A stretch of 63,972 nucleotides of DNA from Peptococcaceae bacterium 1198_IL3148. Lineage in GTDB: Bacteria > Bacillota > Desulfotomaculia > Desulfotomaculales > Desulfohalotomaculaceae. Below, one piece after another: positions 1-11,201 of this stretch. A program made the translations under genes and the position numbers. The notes under the pieces were generated by a model. It saw nothing but the letters and a program-made list of their open reading frames with translations. It searched no databases and was not told the DNA's origin. Position 1 is the stretch's first letter, and each line of letters starts with the position of its first letter. The stretch is taken from NCBI GenBank assembly GCA_036763105.1, contig JBAIYS010000014.1, positions 1-63,972 of the forward strand, given 5' to 3'.

Positions 1-325
1 CCAGTGTGGCCGTTCACCCTCTCAGGCCGGCTACCCATCGTCGCCTTGGTAGGCCTTTACCCCACCAACTAGCTAATGGGACGCGGATTCATCTATTAGC
101 GGAAAACCTTTTAATTTCTCTCCATGCGGAGAAAAATGTTATCCGGTATTAGCTCCGGTTTCCCGGAGTTATCCCAGGCTAATAGGCAGATTGTCCACGC
201 GTTACTCACCCGTCCGCCACTAAGTTTAATTAAAAGTAAACTTTCAATTAAACCCCGTTCGACTTGCATGTGTTAGGCATGCCGCCAGCGTTCGTCCTGA
301 GCCAGGATCAAACTCTCCATAAAAT
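1..325 (-). rRNA. 16S ribosomal RNA, 5' part (gene continues beyond the left edge)
   Basis: Read on the minus strand, positions 301-320 contain the conserved start of bacterial 16S rRNA (the 27F primer site AGAGTTTGATCCTGGCTCAG), followed by the invariant GACGAACGCTGGCGGC and the CATGCAAGTCGA block. Only the first 325 or so bases, up to about helix 12-17, are in the window. The exact mature 5' end near 325 is estimated. The gene lies downstream of gyrA in the same direction and reads away from the origin, as is usual for rRNA operons. Confidence 0.97.
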
Positions 326-432
326 ATTTTTATGAATAAGCTGATTTAGCTCATTATTATCAACGTTTTGCATGTGTTGCTTTATTTAGGCTCAATAAAT
401 TGAGCCTCTACAACATCCATCTCTTACTGTTT

Positions 433-446
433 AGTTTTCAAGGATC
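433..446 (-). promoter_or_regulatory. boxA-like antitermination element in the rRNA leader
   Basis: The minus strand reads GATCCTTGAAAACT between the rRNA promoter and the 16S 5' end. CTTTGAAAACT-type sequences at this place are typical boxA/leader elements of Firmicute rRNA operons. A 20-base perfect palindrome at 388-407 lies further downstream in the leader and may be a processing or anti-termination hairpin. Assignment is by motif and position only. Confidence 0.45.
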
Positions 447-490
447 TGTTTGCTTGTTTACTTGCCTTCGCCTCATCAGCGACGAGATTT

Positions 491-519
491 AGTTTACCAC
501 TCAATCAAATCTGTGTCAA
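491..519 (-). promoter_or_regulatory. Probable rRNA operon promoter
   Basis: On the minus strand a perfect -35 hexamer TTGACA (514-519) is followed after 17 bases by TAAACT (491-496). It points at the 16S gene about 165 bases away. This is a good sigma-A type promoter by spacing. The -10 matches four of six consensus bases. Confidence 0.6.
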
Positions 520-559
520 CGGTATTTTAAAATTATTTTTTAATATTTTTTTAACCCTT

Positions 560-603
560 AGCAAATAATAAAGGGCCCAAAATTGAGCCCTTTATTATTT
601 GCT
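560..603 (-). terminator. Hairpin directly downstream of gyrA
   Basis: A perfect 17-base inverted repeat (arms 560-576 and 587-603, loop 577-586) abuts the gyrA stop codon. The arms are AT-rich at the base and GC-rich near the loop. There is no clean T-run after it on either strand, so it may act as an mRNA-stabilising 3' structure or as a weak terminator between gyrA and the rRNA promoter. Confidence 0.55.
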
Positions 604-3045
604 TTATTGGTCTTCTACCCGTGGTTCCACATGAAATCTGGCCATCGCCACCACTTGATCTCCCGTTGTCAATCTCATTAAAGTCACTCCTTGGGTGGAT
701 CGGCCCATCACTGAAATATATTTGGTTTCTAGCCTAATGATTACTCCATCACCGCTAACCAATAATATTTCTTCATCATCTCTAACAATTTGCAGTGCCA
801 CCGCTTTACCATTGCGGTCAGTGTTTTTAATGTTGATTATCCCTTTTCCGCCCCGGGTTTGTTTCCTGTATTCCTCTATGGGGGTGCGTTTACCATAACC
901 ATTGGCGGTCACCACAAGCATATAGCTGTTCTCTCTAATCTTGTCCATGCCAATAACCAGGTCACCGTCACTTAAAGAAATTCCCTTTACTCCCCGGGAT
1001 ACTCTGCCCATCGCTCTAACATCGGATTCAGAAAATCTAATTGCTAACCCATTTTGAGTTCCCAAAATAATCTCTTCATTTCCATGGGTGAGTAAAACAT
1101 TAACCAAATGATCATTTTCATCCAGTTTAATGGCAATGATGCCATCTCTCCGGGATGTATCATATTCCACCAGGCTAGTCTTTTTAACTACCCCATGACT
1201 GGTGGCCATAAACAAATAATGTTCATCATCAAAGCGTTTAATAGGTATCACTGCATTGATACGTTCATCACTGTCGATATAGATTAGGTTGACAATGGCA
1301 GTTCCTTTAGCCTGTCGCCCTGACTCTGGGATCTCATGGGCGCGTAAACGATACACTTTTCCTTTATTGGTAAAGAATAATATGTAATGGTGAGTTGTGG
1401 TGGCGAACACATGGGCCACCGCATCTTCATCCTTAGTGCCCATTCCGGTTATACCCCGTCCACCCCTTCTTTGGCTGCGGTATGTGTCCAGTGGCATCCG
1501 TTTGATATAACCATAATTGGTTAGAGTTATTACCACGTCTTCCTTAGGAATAAGATCAATATCCGCTATTTCTTCTTCTTCACCAGTAATGGTAGAGCGT
1601 CTGTCATCGTTAAATTTTTTCTTTATCTCTGCCAGCTCATCTTTAATAATTCCTAATATCAATTTTTCATCTGCCAATACAGATTTTAAATATGCTATTT
1701 TTTCCATTAATTCTTGGTATTCGTTTTCCAGTTTTTCAATTTCTAAACCGGTTAAGCTGCGCAGTCTCATTTCAACTATAGCTTCAGATTGTTTCTCACT
1801 GAGTTCAAATCTTTTGATTAATCTCTCTTTAGCTTCTGCTGTGTTTTTAGAGCTTCTAATGATTTGCACCACTTCGTCAATGTTATTTACAGCTATCCGC
1901 AAGCCTTCAACGATATGAGCCCTGGCTTCGGCTTTATCCAGCTCATACTTAGTTCGTCTAGTGATAACATCCTTTTGATGTTCTAGATAGTAGAATAGCA
2001 CTTCCTTCAGGTTCAATACTTTCGGTTGACCATCCACCAAGGCCAACATAATTACACCAAAGCTATCTTGCAGTTGAGTATGTTTGTACAGCTGGTTTAA
2101 CAATACCTTAGCATTTACATCTCTTCTAAGTTCAATTACCACCCGCATACCAGTCCGGTCTGATTCATCCCTTAGGTCAGTAATACCATCTACTTTTTTC
2201 TCTCGCACCAGTTCGGCAATTTTTTCCACCAACCGGGCTTTGTTCACCTGATATGGTAATTCAGTAACAATAATGGCTTGTTTACCTTTACCTATATCTT
2301 CAATGGTTGTTTTAGCCCTAACTTTAATTGATCCGCGGCCAGTTCGGTAGGCCGATTTAATTCCCCTAGTGCCCAAAATCAACGCACCGGTGGGAAAATC
2401 TGGGCCTTTAATCACAGTCATTAAATCTTCCACTGTGGTGTCTGGGTTTTCAATCAATAAGTTAACACCATCTATTACCTCCCCCAAGTTATGGGGTGGA
2501 ATATTGGTGGCCATACCCACAGCAATCCCCGCAGAACCGTTTACCAGCAAATTTGGTAGTTTTGATGGCAACACAACCGGTTCTTTAGTTCTTTCATCGT
2601 AGTTAGGCGTATAATCCACAGTGTTTTTTTCGATATCCCTGAGTAATTCCAGCGTTATTTTAGATAGACGCGCTTCGGTGTAACGCATTGCCGCTGCAGA
2701 ATCTCCGTCCACCGAACCAAAGTTACCATGTCCATCTACTAAGGGGTAGCGAATTGAAAAATCCTGGGCCAATCTTACTAAAGCGTCATAGATGGATGCA
2801 TCACCATGGGGGTGAAAGTCAGCCATTACTCTACCAACGATGTTAGCACACTTACGATAACCTTTATCTGGAGTTAAGCCCAGTTCATGCATACTATATA
2901 AAATTCGTCGGTGTACTGGCTTTAACCCATCCCTAACATCTGGTAATGCTCTGCCAACAATAACGCTCATGGCATAATCAAGATATGATTGACGCATTTC
3001 TTTGCCAATATCAATCGGTACTAATTTTCCAGTTAAATCGGGCAT
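604..3045 (-). CDS. gyrA: DNA gyrase subunit A
   Basis: This is the breakage-reunion subunit of type IIA topoisomerase, which introduces negative supercoils with GyrB. At 813 residues it has the usual GyrA length. The N-terminal domain carries AAAMRYTEARLS with the catalytic tyrosine near residue 122. The C-terminal pinwheel contains the GyrA box QRRGGRG in YRSQRRGGRGITGM, which separates gyrase A from ParC. The ATG start has a GAGGTG ribosome binding site six bases upstream. It follows gyrB by 18 bases on the same strand, so the two are almost certainly co-transcribed. Confidence 0.98.
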   Translation of the reverse strand: MPDLTGKLVPIDIGKEMRQSYLDYAMSVIVGRALPDVRDGLKPVHRRILYSMHELGLTPDKGYRKCANIVGRVMADFHPHGDASIYDALVRLAQDFSIRYPLVDGHGNFGSVDGDSAAAMRYTEARLSKITLELLRDIEKNTVDYTPNYDERTKEPVVLPSKLPNLLVNGSAGIAVGMATNIPPHNLGEVIDGVNLLIENPDTTVEDLMTVIKGPDFPTGALILGTRGIKSAYRTGRGSIKVRAKTTIEDIGKGKQAIIVTELPYQVNKARLVEKIAELVREKKVDGITDLRDESDRTGMRVVIELRRDVNAKVLLNQLYKHTQLQDSFGVIMLALVDGQPKVLNLKEVLFYYLEHQKDVITRRTKYELDKAEARAHIVEGLRIAVNNIDEVVQIIRSSKNTAEAKERLIKRFELSEKQSEAIVEMRLRSLTGLEIEKLENEYQELMEKIAYLKSVLADEKLILGIIKDELAEIKKKFNDDRRSTITGEEEEIADIDLIPKEDVVITLTNYGYIKRMPLDTYRSQRRGGRGITGMGTKDEDAVAHVFATTTHHYILFFTNKGKVYRLRAHEIPESGRQAKGTAIVNLIYIDSDERINAVIPIKRFDDEHYLFMATSHGVVKKTSLVEYDTSRRDGIIAIKLDENDHLVNVLLTHGNEEIILGTQNGLAIRFSESDVRAMGRVSRGVKGISLSDGDLVIGMDKIRENSYMLVVTANGYGKRTPIEEYRKQTRGGKGIINIKNTDRNGKAVALQIVRDDEEILLVSGDGVIIRLETKYISVMGRSTQGVTLMRLTTGDQVVAMARFHVEPRVEDQ

Positions 3046-3063
3046 CTTTTCACCTCATAATAA

Positions 3064-5080
<2,017 letters not shown>

Positions 5081-5093
5081 ATCATGACTAAAG

Positions 5094-5348
5094 CTAATCA
5101 TCGATTGCTATAACACTGTTGGATCGTTTCTTTAAAGTATTACATGATATTGGAGATAAATATATTTCTTTATTAGTAATAATAAACGATTTTACATCTT
5201 TATCGCTAGCAATATTTTTAATAAACTCCTCATCCTTGGCAATTTCTAGAAATTCATTAGTTGCAGTGGCTTGCTTGGTTCTGCTATCTAAAATGGCAAT
5301 AATATCTTTTTTCAGAACCATGACATCGCCGCCTAAATGTAGAAACAT
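5094..5348 (-). CDS. remB: RemB-like (DUF370) regulatory protein
   Basis: This 84-residue protein begins MFLHLGGDVMVLKKDIIAILD, the family opening of DUF370, which includes the Bacillus extracellular matrix regulator RemB. The location between recF and gyrB is the typical place for this family. Members are small DNA-binding or regulatory proteins, and the specific target here is unknown. A GGGGAGG ribosome binding site precedes the ATG. The C-terminus (about residues 45-84) is poorly conserved across the family. Confidence 0.85.
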   Translation of the reverse strand: MFLHLGGDVMVLKKDIIAILDSRTKQATATNEFLEIAKDEEFIKNIASDKDVKSFIITNKEIYLSPISCNTLKKRSNSVIAIDD

Positions 5349-5368
5349 TAACTAACCTCCCCATATAA

Positions 5369-6472
5369 TTAAGTACTAATCACTCCATCACTCACTTGAT
5401 ATACTTTGTAATCGCTGGCTAAATTAATGTTGGTGGCCAGTTGACTTGTGGTAATAAAGGTTTGAATACCTTGTTGCACCTTTGACAATAACATCTCTTG
5501 CCTAAACCTATCTAATTCAAATAACACATCATCCAACAAAAGTATCGGCTCTGTGTGCTGCTCTTCTGCCCATAAAGAAACCTGAGCCATTTTTAAGCTT
5601 AATACCACAGTACGTTGTTGTCCTTGGGAACCATAGTTTCTAGCATCTTTACCATTAATAAAAAAAACAATGTCATCACGGTGGGGCCCAAATAAGGTTT
5701 GACATTTATTAACTTCTTCGCTTCTGGTATTTCTAAGTAATTGGTAAAATTTATTTTTTATCTGTATTTCATCCAACGGTGGCTCAATTTTAAGCGAAGA
5801 TAGGTATCTAATTTCCAAATTTTCTTTGCCATTGGTCATTACACGATACCATTTGATAATGTGAGGTGCCATTTTCTTTAAAATGGCTAATCTGTCTAAC
5901 AACACCCTGGTTCCAAGTTCCACCAATTGTTGATTCCAAAGTTCTAACATGTCCAGCGATTCTTTTTTAAATCTTATACTTTTTAATAAACGATTACGGT
6001 GAGATATCACTTTGTTATATTGTTGAATATGATATATGTACCCAGGGGTAAAGGGTCCAATTTCTTGATCTAAAAATTTTCTGCGAATTTGAGGAGAACT
6101 TTTAACTAAAGCAAGGTCATCCGGAGTAAATAATACCACACCCGAATGACCTAATTCTTTTTTTTTCTTCTCTACGCCATTAATAAAAAATTTTTTTTGC
6201 CCGCTGTCATTGATGGCCACTGTTTGTTTCCACTGATGTTGGTTGTTATTGATAATTGCTATCACATTACTGTAATCACTTTGCCAGTTTATTAGTTCTT
6301 TATCCTTGGCTGCCCGAAAGGAAAAACCATTTAAATTAAAATATATCGCTTCTAACAAATTGGTTTTTCCTTGGGCATTTTGACCAGTGATGATATTTAA
6401 ACCCGGGCTTGGCGTTATTTCAAAATTATTATAATTTCTAAACATCTCTGCCCTGATTTTTAATATTTTCAA
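5369..6472 (-). CDS. recF: DNA replication and repair protein RecF
   Basis: RecF is an SMC-like ABC ATPase that helps load RecA at gapped DNA. Visible motifs are Walker A (GQNAQGKTNLLEAIYF, residues about 30-45), the ABC signature (GSQGQQRTVVLSLKMAQ) and Walker B (EPILLLDDVLFELD). The length, 367 residues, is normal. The TTG start is supported by GAGGTG eight bases upstream. It is 12 bases downstream of the S4-domain gene and part of the dnaA-dnaN-yaaA-recF group. Confidence 0.96.
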   Translation of the reverse strand: MKILKIRAEMFRNYNNFEITPSPGLNIITGQNAQGKTNLLEAIYFNLNGFSFRAAKDKELINWQSDYSNVIAIINNNQHQWKQTVAINDSGQKKFFINGVEKKKKELGHSGVVLFTPDDLALVKSSPQIRRKFLDQEIGPFTPGYIYHIQQYNKVISHRNRLLKSIRFKKESLDMLELWNQQLVELGTRVLLDRLAILKKMAPHIIKWYRVMTNGKENLEIRYLSSLKIEPPLDEIQIKNKFYQLLRNTRSEEVNKCQTLFGPHRDDIVFFINGKDARNYGSQGQQRTVVLSLKMAQVSLWAEEQHTEPILLLDDVLFELDRFRQEMLLSKVQQGIQTFITTSQLATNINLASDYKVYQVSDGVIST

Positions 6473-6484
6473 TCAGGAACACCT

Positions 6485-6697
6485 CTAAATAACTACTTTA
6501 AATTTACCGATACCGTCTACTTCCACAATATCACCGGGCAAAATCTTTTTACCGCGTCGGTTTTCTATTGATCCATTTACTTTTACTTGATTAGATTGAA
6601 TTAAAACTTTACTTTGTCCACCAGTGCTGGTTATACCTGCCCATTTTAAAAACTGATCCAGTTTGATGTTATCTTTGATTGCTATTTCTTTAATCAA
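6485..6697 (-). CDS. yaaA: S4-domain RNA-binding protein, YaaA type
   Basis: This 70-residue protein is a single S4 RNA-binding domain: IKLDQFLKWAGITSTGGQSK, then VKVNGSIENRRGKKILPGDIVEV. This small protein is found between dnaN and recF in most Firmicutes, is proposed to act in ribosome biogenesis, and has no defined reaction. TTG start, with AGAGGTG upstream. It has a 14-base gap after dnaN and a 12-base gap before recF. Confidence 0.92.
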   Translation of the reverse strand: MIKEIAIKDNIKLDQFLKWAGITSTGGQSKVLIQSNQVKVNGSIENRRGKKILPGDIVEVDGIGKFKVVI

Positions 6698-6711
6698 GTA
6701 TGTTTCACCTC

Positions 6712-7812
6712 TTATACTGTACGAACAGGTAGAATTAAAGCCAAATAATTATCTTCTTCAACTGGTTTTATCACTCCGGGACTGAGGGGACCATTAAGCT
6801 CAAAATATATTTCTTCCTTGCCGATTGCCCTTAAAACATCTGTGAGATAGCTGGCATTAAAAGCTATCTGCATCGGTTCTCCCTCCAGGTAACTGTTTAC
6901 CTCTTCATGGATACCGCCAATCTCTGTATTCGCTGTAATTAAAAGTAAATCCTGCTGACAACTTAATTTTATCGTTTGTTTGCCACTGGCGGTCAATAGA
7001 GCAGCTCTTTCAGTGGATTCAAGTAGATCTTTAACCCGAACCCTTAATCTGGATTTATAGTTTTTGGGTACCACTTGATCATAGGCCGGAAATTGACCTT
7101 CTATCAGCCTGGATACCAGTACTGTATCCTTAAGGGTAAATAAAGCTTGGTTACCACCGAGGGTGATTTTTACCGATTCGTCACTATTTCCCATGATGCG
7201 TACCAGTTCGCTTAGTGTTCTTCCTGGAATAATCACTTTGCTATCGGGAGTGTCACCATTTAAAATCTGCTTTCTTAAAGCTAAACGGTGTGTATCGGTG
7301 GCCACCAATGATAAATTGTTGTTTTTGATTTCAAAAAGTATGCCAGTGAAGACCGGTCTATTTTCGTCAGTGCTGGCAGCAAATAATACTTGCCTTAACA
7401 TTTCCTTTAGTGCTGGTGCTGCGATTTCAATAGAAACATCATTTTCCACTGTGGGGAATGAAGGATAATCTTCAGCATTTATGCCATGTAAATTAACTTC
7501 AGAATTGCTGTATTTTAAAAGAATTGTATTATTACTATCATCGGTTATCAAATCTATTGGCACATCTGGTAATTTACGGACAATATCAGTTATGTATCTG
7601 GCAGGAATCACAACCGAGCCTGATTCTATAGTTGTAACCGGTACATAACATTCTATACCTATTTCTAAGTCGGTGGCAGTTACTTTCAAAGTGTCATTAT
7701 CAGCGTGAAACATAATACCCGATAATATCGGTAATGGGTTCTTGGGAGAAACTGCTCTTTGAACCATTTGGACACCATACAATAAATTATTTTTAGTGGT
7801 ATTTATTCTCAT
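6712..7812 (-). CDS. dnaN: DNA polymerase III beta subunit (sliding clamp)
   Basis: This is the ring-shaped processivity clamp of replicative polymerase. It is 366 residues long with the three-fold clamp fold; recognisable stretches are NPLPILSGIMF near the N-terminus, RPVFTGILFEI in the middle and a C-terminal ALILPVRTV. The ATG at 7812 is preferred over a TTG two codons upstream because AAGGGG is seven bases before it. It lies 235 bases downstream of dnaA, separated by an origin-like spacer. Confidence 0.96.
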   Translation of the reverse strand: MRINTTKNNLLYGVQMVQRAVSPKNPLPILSGIMFHADNDTLKVTATDLEIGIECYVPVTTIESGSVVIPARYITDIVRKLPDVPIDLITDDSNNTILLKYSNSEVNLHGINAEDYPSFPTVENDVSIEIAAPALKEMLRQVLFAASTDENRPVFTGILFEIKNNNLSLVATDTHRLALRKQILNGDTPDSKVIIPGRTLSELVRIMGNSDESVKITLGGNQALFTLKDTVLVSRLIEGQFPAYDQVVPKNYKSRLRVRVKDLLESTERAALLTASGKQTIKLSCQQDLLLITANTEIGGIHEEVNSYLEGEPMQIAFNASYLTDVLRAIGKEEIYFELNGPLSPGVIKPVEEDNYLALILPVRTV

Positions 7813-7844
7813 AAGCAATCCCCTTATTAAGAGTATTTTTATTG

Positions 7845-8007
7845 TAGTAGTAGTAGTAGTGGCTGTGAATTTGTTGATATCGTTAAAAATCTCATACGCC
7901 CCAAGGCTGTTGTAGTGTTAGTAATAATGGTGATATTTTTTTAGTTACTATTAGTAAAAATTAGGCCTTGTGGTCATAAAAATGTTAAATCCCCAGGCTT
8001 CTCCACA
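7845..8007. other. Candidate DNA-unwinding element with DnaA-trio repeats, dnaA-dnaN spacer
   Basis: Five consecutive TAG trinucleotides lie at 7845-7859 on the plus strand. Such TAG repeats match the DnaA-trio elements that recruit DnaA to single strands in the Bacillus subtilis unwinding region, which also lies between dnaA and dnaN. A near-consensus DnaA box TTCTCCACA (8 of 9) is at 7999-8007 and a weaker one, TGTGAATTT, is at 7864-7872. The rest of the spacer is AT-rich. The role is inferred from motif and position. Confidence 0.5.
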
Positions 8008-8047
8008 ATTTGTTAACCGTCGGTGTTGATAGCATGAATAACTATCT

Positions 8048-9394
8048 TTAACCCTTGATTTTTTTGATTAGATTTTTAATATTGTTTTGCAACTCAATAT
8101 CTTCTTCCATATCTTTATTAATCTTTTCACAGGCGTGCAAAACCGTTGTGTGATCCCGGCCGCCAAACTCATCCCCTATTTTAGGTAAAGAAAGGTCTGT
8201 CAGTTCCCGGGCTAAATACATGGCAATTTGCCTCGGAAAGGCTATTGCTCTGGTTCTTTTTTTAGCCTTCAAATCATCAAATTTAATTTTATAGGTTTCG
8301 GCTACCACCCTTTGAATTAAATTGACGGTAATTACCTTCGGTTTGCTGGGGGGTAAAATATCCTTTAATACTTCGGCTGCCATTTCTGGCGTTATTGCTC
8401 TATTGGTTAAAGATGAATAGGCCACTATTCTAATCAGCGCACCCTCTAATTCCCGAATGTTAGAATTAATTTTATCGGCAATATAGTTAATGGTTTCATC
8501 CGGAACTTCCAAACCTTCCTGCTGTGCTTTTTTGCGTAAAATCGCAATTCTGGTTTCAAAATCAGGGGCTTGAATGTCAGTAATTAAGCCCCATTCAAAT
8601 CTAGAACGCAGACGGTCTTCAAGGGTGGGAATACTTTTTGGTGGTCGGTCGCTGCTGATAATGATTTGCTTATTTGCTTCATATAAAGTGTTAAAAGTAT
8701 GGAAAAATTCCTCTTGGGTACTTTCTTTACCCGCTAAAAATTGAATATCGTCTATAAGCAGAACATCAATTTTTCTATATTTATTCCTAAATGCTGCCGG
8801 ATTATCGTCCCGAATGGAGTTAATCAACTCATTGGTAAATTTTTCAGAAGTAACATAGGATATTTTTAAATTGGCATTATTTTGATCTATATAATGACCA
8901 ATGGCATGCATCAGGTGAGTTTTTCCTAAACCCACCCCGCCGTAAATAAATAATGGGTTGTAAGCTTTAGCCGGGGTTTCAGCAACGGCTAACGATGCCG
9001 CATGGGCAAAGCGGTTGTTATTACCCACCACAAAGGTATCAAAAGTATATTTTGGGTTTAGTGGACTGGTTTCAAAATCCACCGAAATGTTAGTACTTTT
9101 TTCCACAGGTTGTGGAGTACTGATAAATTCCATCGGTACTTCGCTGGCTAGTATTAGCTGAACATTAATGTCTTTTTGTAGCACTTCTTCAAAGGCTTGT
9201 TTGATTAAAGGAGTATATCTTTCATCTAACCAGTCCTTTGAGAAATGGTTGGGGACTTCGATCATAATGCTACCGTTAAACAAACCTAAAGGGGTAAGGG
9301 AAGTTACCCAGGTCTCATAGGAATTTTTACTCAATCTCTTTTCTAATAAAGAGAGTACATGATTCCAGCTTTCCACAACTTCATATTTCAGCAT
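8048..9394 (-). CDS. dnaA: Chromosomal replication initiator DnaA
   Basis: DnaA is the AAA+ protein that binds DnaA boxes and opens the origin. Of its 448 residues, domain I is at about 1-80, a variable linker follows, and the AAA+ core has Walker [11 protein letters not shown] and Walker [15 protein letters not shown]. The C-terminal helix-turn-helix has the signature [15 protein letters not shown]. The ATG has GGAGG seven bases upstream. It is the first gene leftward from oriC. Confidence 0.98.
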   Translation of the reverse strand: MLKYEVVESWNHVLSLLEKRLSKNSYETWVTSLTPLGLFNGSIMIEVPNHFSKDWLDERYTPLIKQAFEEVLQKDINVQLILASEVPMEFISTPQPVEKSTNISVDFETSPLNPKYTFDTFVVGNNNRFAHAASLAVAETPAKAYNPLFIYGGVGLGKTHLMHAIGHYIDQNNANLKISYVTSEKFTNELINSIRDDNPAAFRNKYRKIDVLLIDDIQFLAGKESTQEEFFHTFNTLYEANKQIIISSDRPPKSIPTLEDRLRSRFEWGLITDIQAPDFETRIAILRKKAQQEGLEVPDETINYIADKINSNIRELEGALIRIVAYSSLTNRAITPEMAAEVLKDILPPSKPKVITVNLIQRVVAETYKIKFDDLKAKKRTRAIAFPRQIAMYLARELTDLSLPKIGDEFGGRDHTTVLHACEKINKDMEEDIELQNNIKNLIKKIKG

Positions 9395-9417
9395 GGTTAC
9401 CTCCGTGGACTACTTAA

Positions 9418-9638
9418 TGTGAATAACTTATTATTAAACAACCTGCGCTAACACCATAAGAAACGCGAAAAAAGCCTCAAAAACTGAGGCGAAGTAAAGA
9501 AGCAATCAACAAAGTTATGCACAAAATTATTCACAGGTTGTTGATAAAATAAATTTAATATATGTGAATAAATAAATAATAACAAAACTGTCTTTAGTTA
9601 TCAACAGGTTTTCTAAAATGGACAAAAAGTTATGCACA
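9418..9638. other. Replication origin oriC (DnaA-box cluster)
   Basis: Five perfect TTATNCACA boxes are visible: 9418-9426 (minus), 9515-9523 (plus), 9527-9535 (plus), 9563-9571 (minus) and 9630-9638 (plus). One 8-of-9 box, TTATCAACA, lies at 9598-9606. The region between is very AT-rich (9537-9600). It sits between divergent dnaA and rpmH, where gene strand polarity flips from minus to plus, so this is the chromosomal origin. Confidence 0.9.
9474..9490 (-). terminator. Terminator-like hairpin in the dnaA leader
   Basis: On the minus strand GCCTCA-GTTTT-TGAGGC is followed directly by TTTTTT. It lies inside the origin, oriented to stop transcription heading toward dnaA. No gene upstream on this strand needs termination, so it may attenuate dnaA or shield it from transcription through oriC. 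Confidence 0.55.
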
Positions 9639-9651
9639 AGCGATAGATTTC

Positions 9652-9680
9652 TTGACGGGAAATGCTTATCAATATATAAT
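9652..9680 (+). promoter_or_regulatory. Promoter of the rpmH-rnpA operon
   Basis: TTGACG (9652-9657) and TATAAT (9675-9680) are separated by exactly 17 bases, 66 bases before the rpmH start. The promoter directly adjoins the last DnaA box (9630-9638), so DnaA binding could influence it. Confidence 0.8.
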
Positions 9681-9746
9681 TGAAATGTATGTCTGTAAAG
9701 TAATTGTTTTTGACAGCTGATAACATTAAAGGGGGTGTAGATATAT

Positions 9747-9881
9747 ATGAAACGCACTTATCAACCAAAGAAACGTAAACGCCAAAAATTGCATGGTTTC
9801 TTAAAGCGCATGTCCACAAAATCCGGACGGAATGTTCTGAAGCGGAGAAGACTGAAGTCTAGAAAAAGGTTATCAGCCTAA
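9747..9881 (+). CDS. rpmH: 50S ribosomal protein L34
   Basis: This 44-residue, strongly basic protein starts [18 protein letters not shown] and ends LKSRKRLSA, the complete L34 pattern including [16 protein letters not shown]34 is a structural protein of the large subunit that binds 23S rRNA. A GGGGGTG ribosome binding site precedes the ATG. It is the first gene rightward of oriC, followed by rnpA, as in nearly all bacteria. Confidence 0.97.
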   Translation: MKRTYQPKKRKRQKLHGFLKRMSTKSGRNVLKRRRLKSRKRLSA

Positions 9882-9946
9882 GGCTGTATAGGTGATAACG
9901 CAAATGGTTATTATAATTAAAAAATCCTTTATAATAGTTGGTATAA

Positions 9947-10288
9947 ATGGGTAACAATAAAAAGACTTTTGTCAGTCTGAAAAAAAATACCGAGTTCCGA
10001 AAAATATACAATGCTGGTTCATCTGCCGCTGATAGATTTTTAGTTATCTATAAGTTAAAGTCCATTGGCGGTGAACCACGCATTGGATTTAGCATTAGCA
10101 AAAAATTTGGCAAGGCTGTTAAAAGGAATCGGACTAAAAGAATATTGCGTGAAATTTGCAGATTAAATTTGGATCGTTTTGAAAAAGGATTTAATTACAT
10201 CATAATTGTTAGGATGGCCGCTCAGAACTGTGATTATAAAGCTTTAGAAAAAAGCGTGTTTAGGATATTGGAAAAGTTAAAAAATTGA
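9947..10288 (+). CDS. rnpA: Ribonuclease P protein component
   Basis: This is the protein subunit of RNase P, which assists the catalytic RNA in maturing tRNA 5' ends. Its 113 residues contain the RNR motif in RIGFSISKKFGKAVKRNRTKR (from about residue 45) and the N-terminal LKKNTEFRKIYNAG. The start ATG has only a weak ribosome binding site. It follows rpmH by 65 bases and is probably co-transcribed. Confidence 0.93.
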   Translation: MGNNKKTFVSLKKNTEFRKIYNAGSSAADRFLVIYKLKSIGGEPRIGFSISKKFGKAVKRNRTKRILREICRLNLDRFEKGFNYIIIVRMAAQNCDYKALEKSVFRILEKLKN

Positions 10289-10299
10289 GGCGATGAAAA

Positions 10300-10509
10300 T
10301 TGTTAAAAAGAGCGGTGTTGATGTGTCTTTATTTTTATCAAAAAGTAATTTCTCCTTTAAAGCCACGAACATGCAGATTTTACCCCACTTGTTCGGAATA
10401 TTCAATACAAGCAATAAAAAAATATGGTGTTAATAGGGGCTTATGGTTAACACTAAAGCGATTGTTAAAATGCCATCCTTTTCATCCTGGTGGTTACGAC
10501 CCCGTGTGA
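10300..10509 (+). CDS. yidD: Membrane protein insertion efficiency factor YidD
   Basis: A 69-residue protein of the YidD (haemolytic, DUF37) family, with [20 protein letters not shown] and [13 protein letters not shown], then [12 protein letters not shown]. The three conserved cysteines ([10 protein letters not shown] and KCHPF) are present. It is thought to act at the inner face of the membrane with YidC. TTG start with GAGG nine bases upstream. It lies between rnpA and yidC as usual. Confidence 0.94.
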   Translation: MLKRAVLMCLYFYQKVISPLKPRTCRFYPTCSEYSIQAIKKYGVNRGLWLTLKRLLKCHPFHPGGYDPV

Positions 10510-10541
10510 TTGGTGTGGATTTTTAGAGGAGGCGTACAAAT

Positions 10542-11201
10542 TTGTGGGCTACACTGGTTAATGGAATGAGAACTGTAATAGATTCATTATACGCACTAAC
10601 GGGAACAATTGGAATTCCCAGTTATGCGTTGGCTATTATTTTGCTGACAATTATTATTAAAATGGCTTTGTATCCGTTAAGCAAAAAACAAATGGTGTCA
10701 ATGAAGATGATGCAGGAATTGGCACCGAAGATAAAGCAAATTCAAGATAAGTATAAAAATAAAGACCCGCAAAAGATGCAGCAAAAGGTTATGGAACTTT
10801 ACCGTGAACATAATGTCAACCCGATGTCCGGTTGTCTACCTATTTTAGTACAAATGCCAATTTTAATAGCGTTGTACCGGGCACTTTTGGATTATGATTT
10901 TATTAATAAACAAGATGCCTACCTGTTTGGAATTTACCTGGCAGAGAAGGATCCAACTTTTATTTTAGCAATCTTGGCTGCAGTTTCTACATTTATACAA
11001 TCTAAACTAACATCTAACACACAGGATCAGACACAAAAAACAATGCTGTACATGATGCCGTTATTTATTGGTTGGATAGCTGCAACTGTTCCTGCTGGTT
11101 TAGCGTTGTACTGGGTTGTGTTTAACATTGTTGGTACTCTTCAGCAATATTATATTAATAGACAGGTCTTGGCTACAGATAAGGAGGTAGCTAAGCAATG
11201 A
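10542..11201 (+). CDS. yidC: Membrane protein insertase YidC/Oxa1 family
   Basis: This 219-residue insertase helps fold and insert membrane proteins, alone or with SecYEG. Five hydrophobic segments are visible, with the cytoplasmic helical hairpin between the first two (KKQMVSMKMMQELAPKIKQI, then MELYREHNVNPMSGCLP). It has no lipoprotein signal, unlike Bacillus SpoIIIJ, and lacks a long C-terminal tail. TTG start with GGAGG upstream. It overlaps jag by four bases, implying translational coupling. Confidence 0.95.
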   Translation: MWATLVNGMRTVIDSLYALTGTIGIPSYALAIILLTIIIKMALYPLSKKQMVSMKMMQELAPKIKQIQDKYKNKDPQKMQQKVMELYREHNVNPMSGCLPILVQMPILIALYRALLDYDFINKQDAYLFGIYLAEKDPTFILAILAAVSTFIQSKLTSNTQDQTQKTMLYMMPLFIGWIAATVPAGLALYWVVFNIVGTLQQYYINRQVLATDKEVAKQ

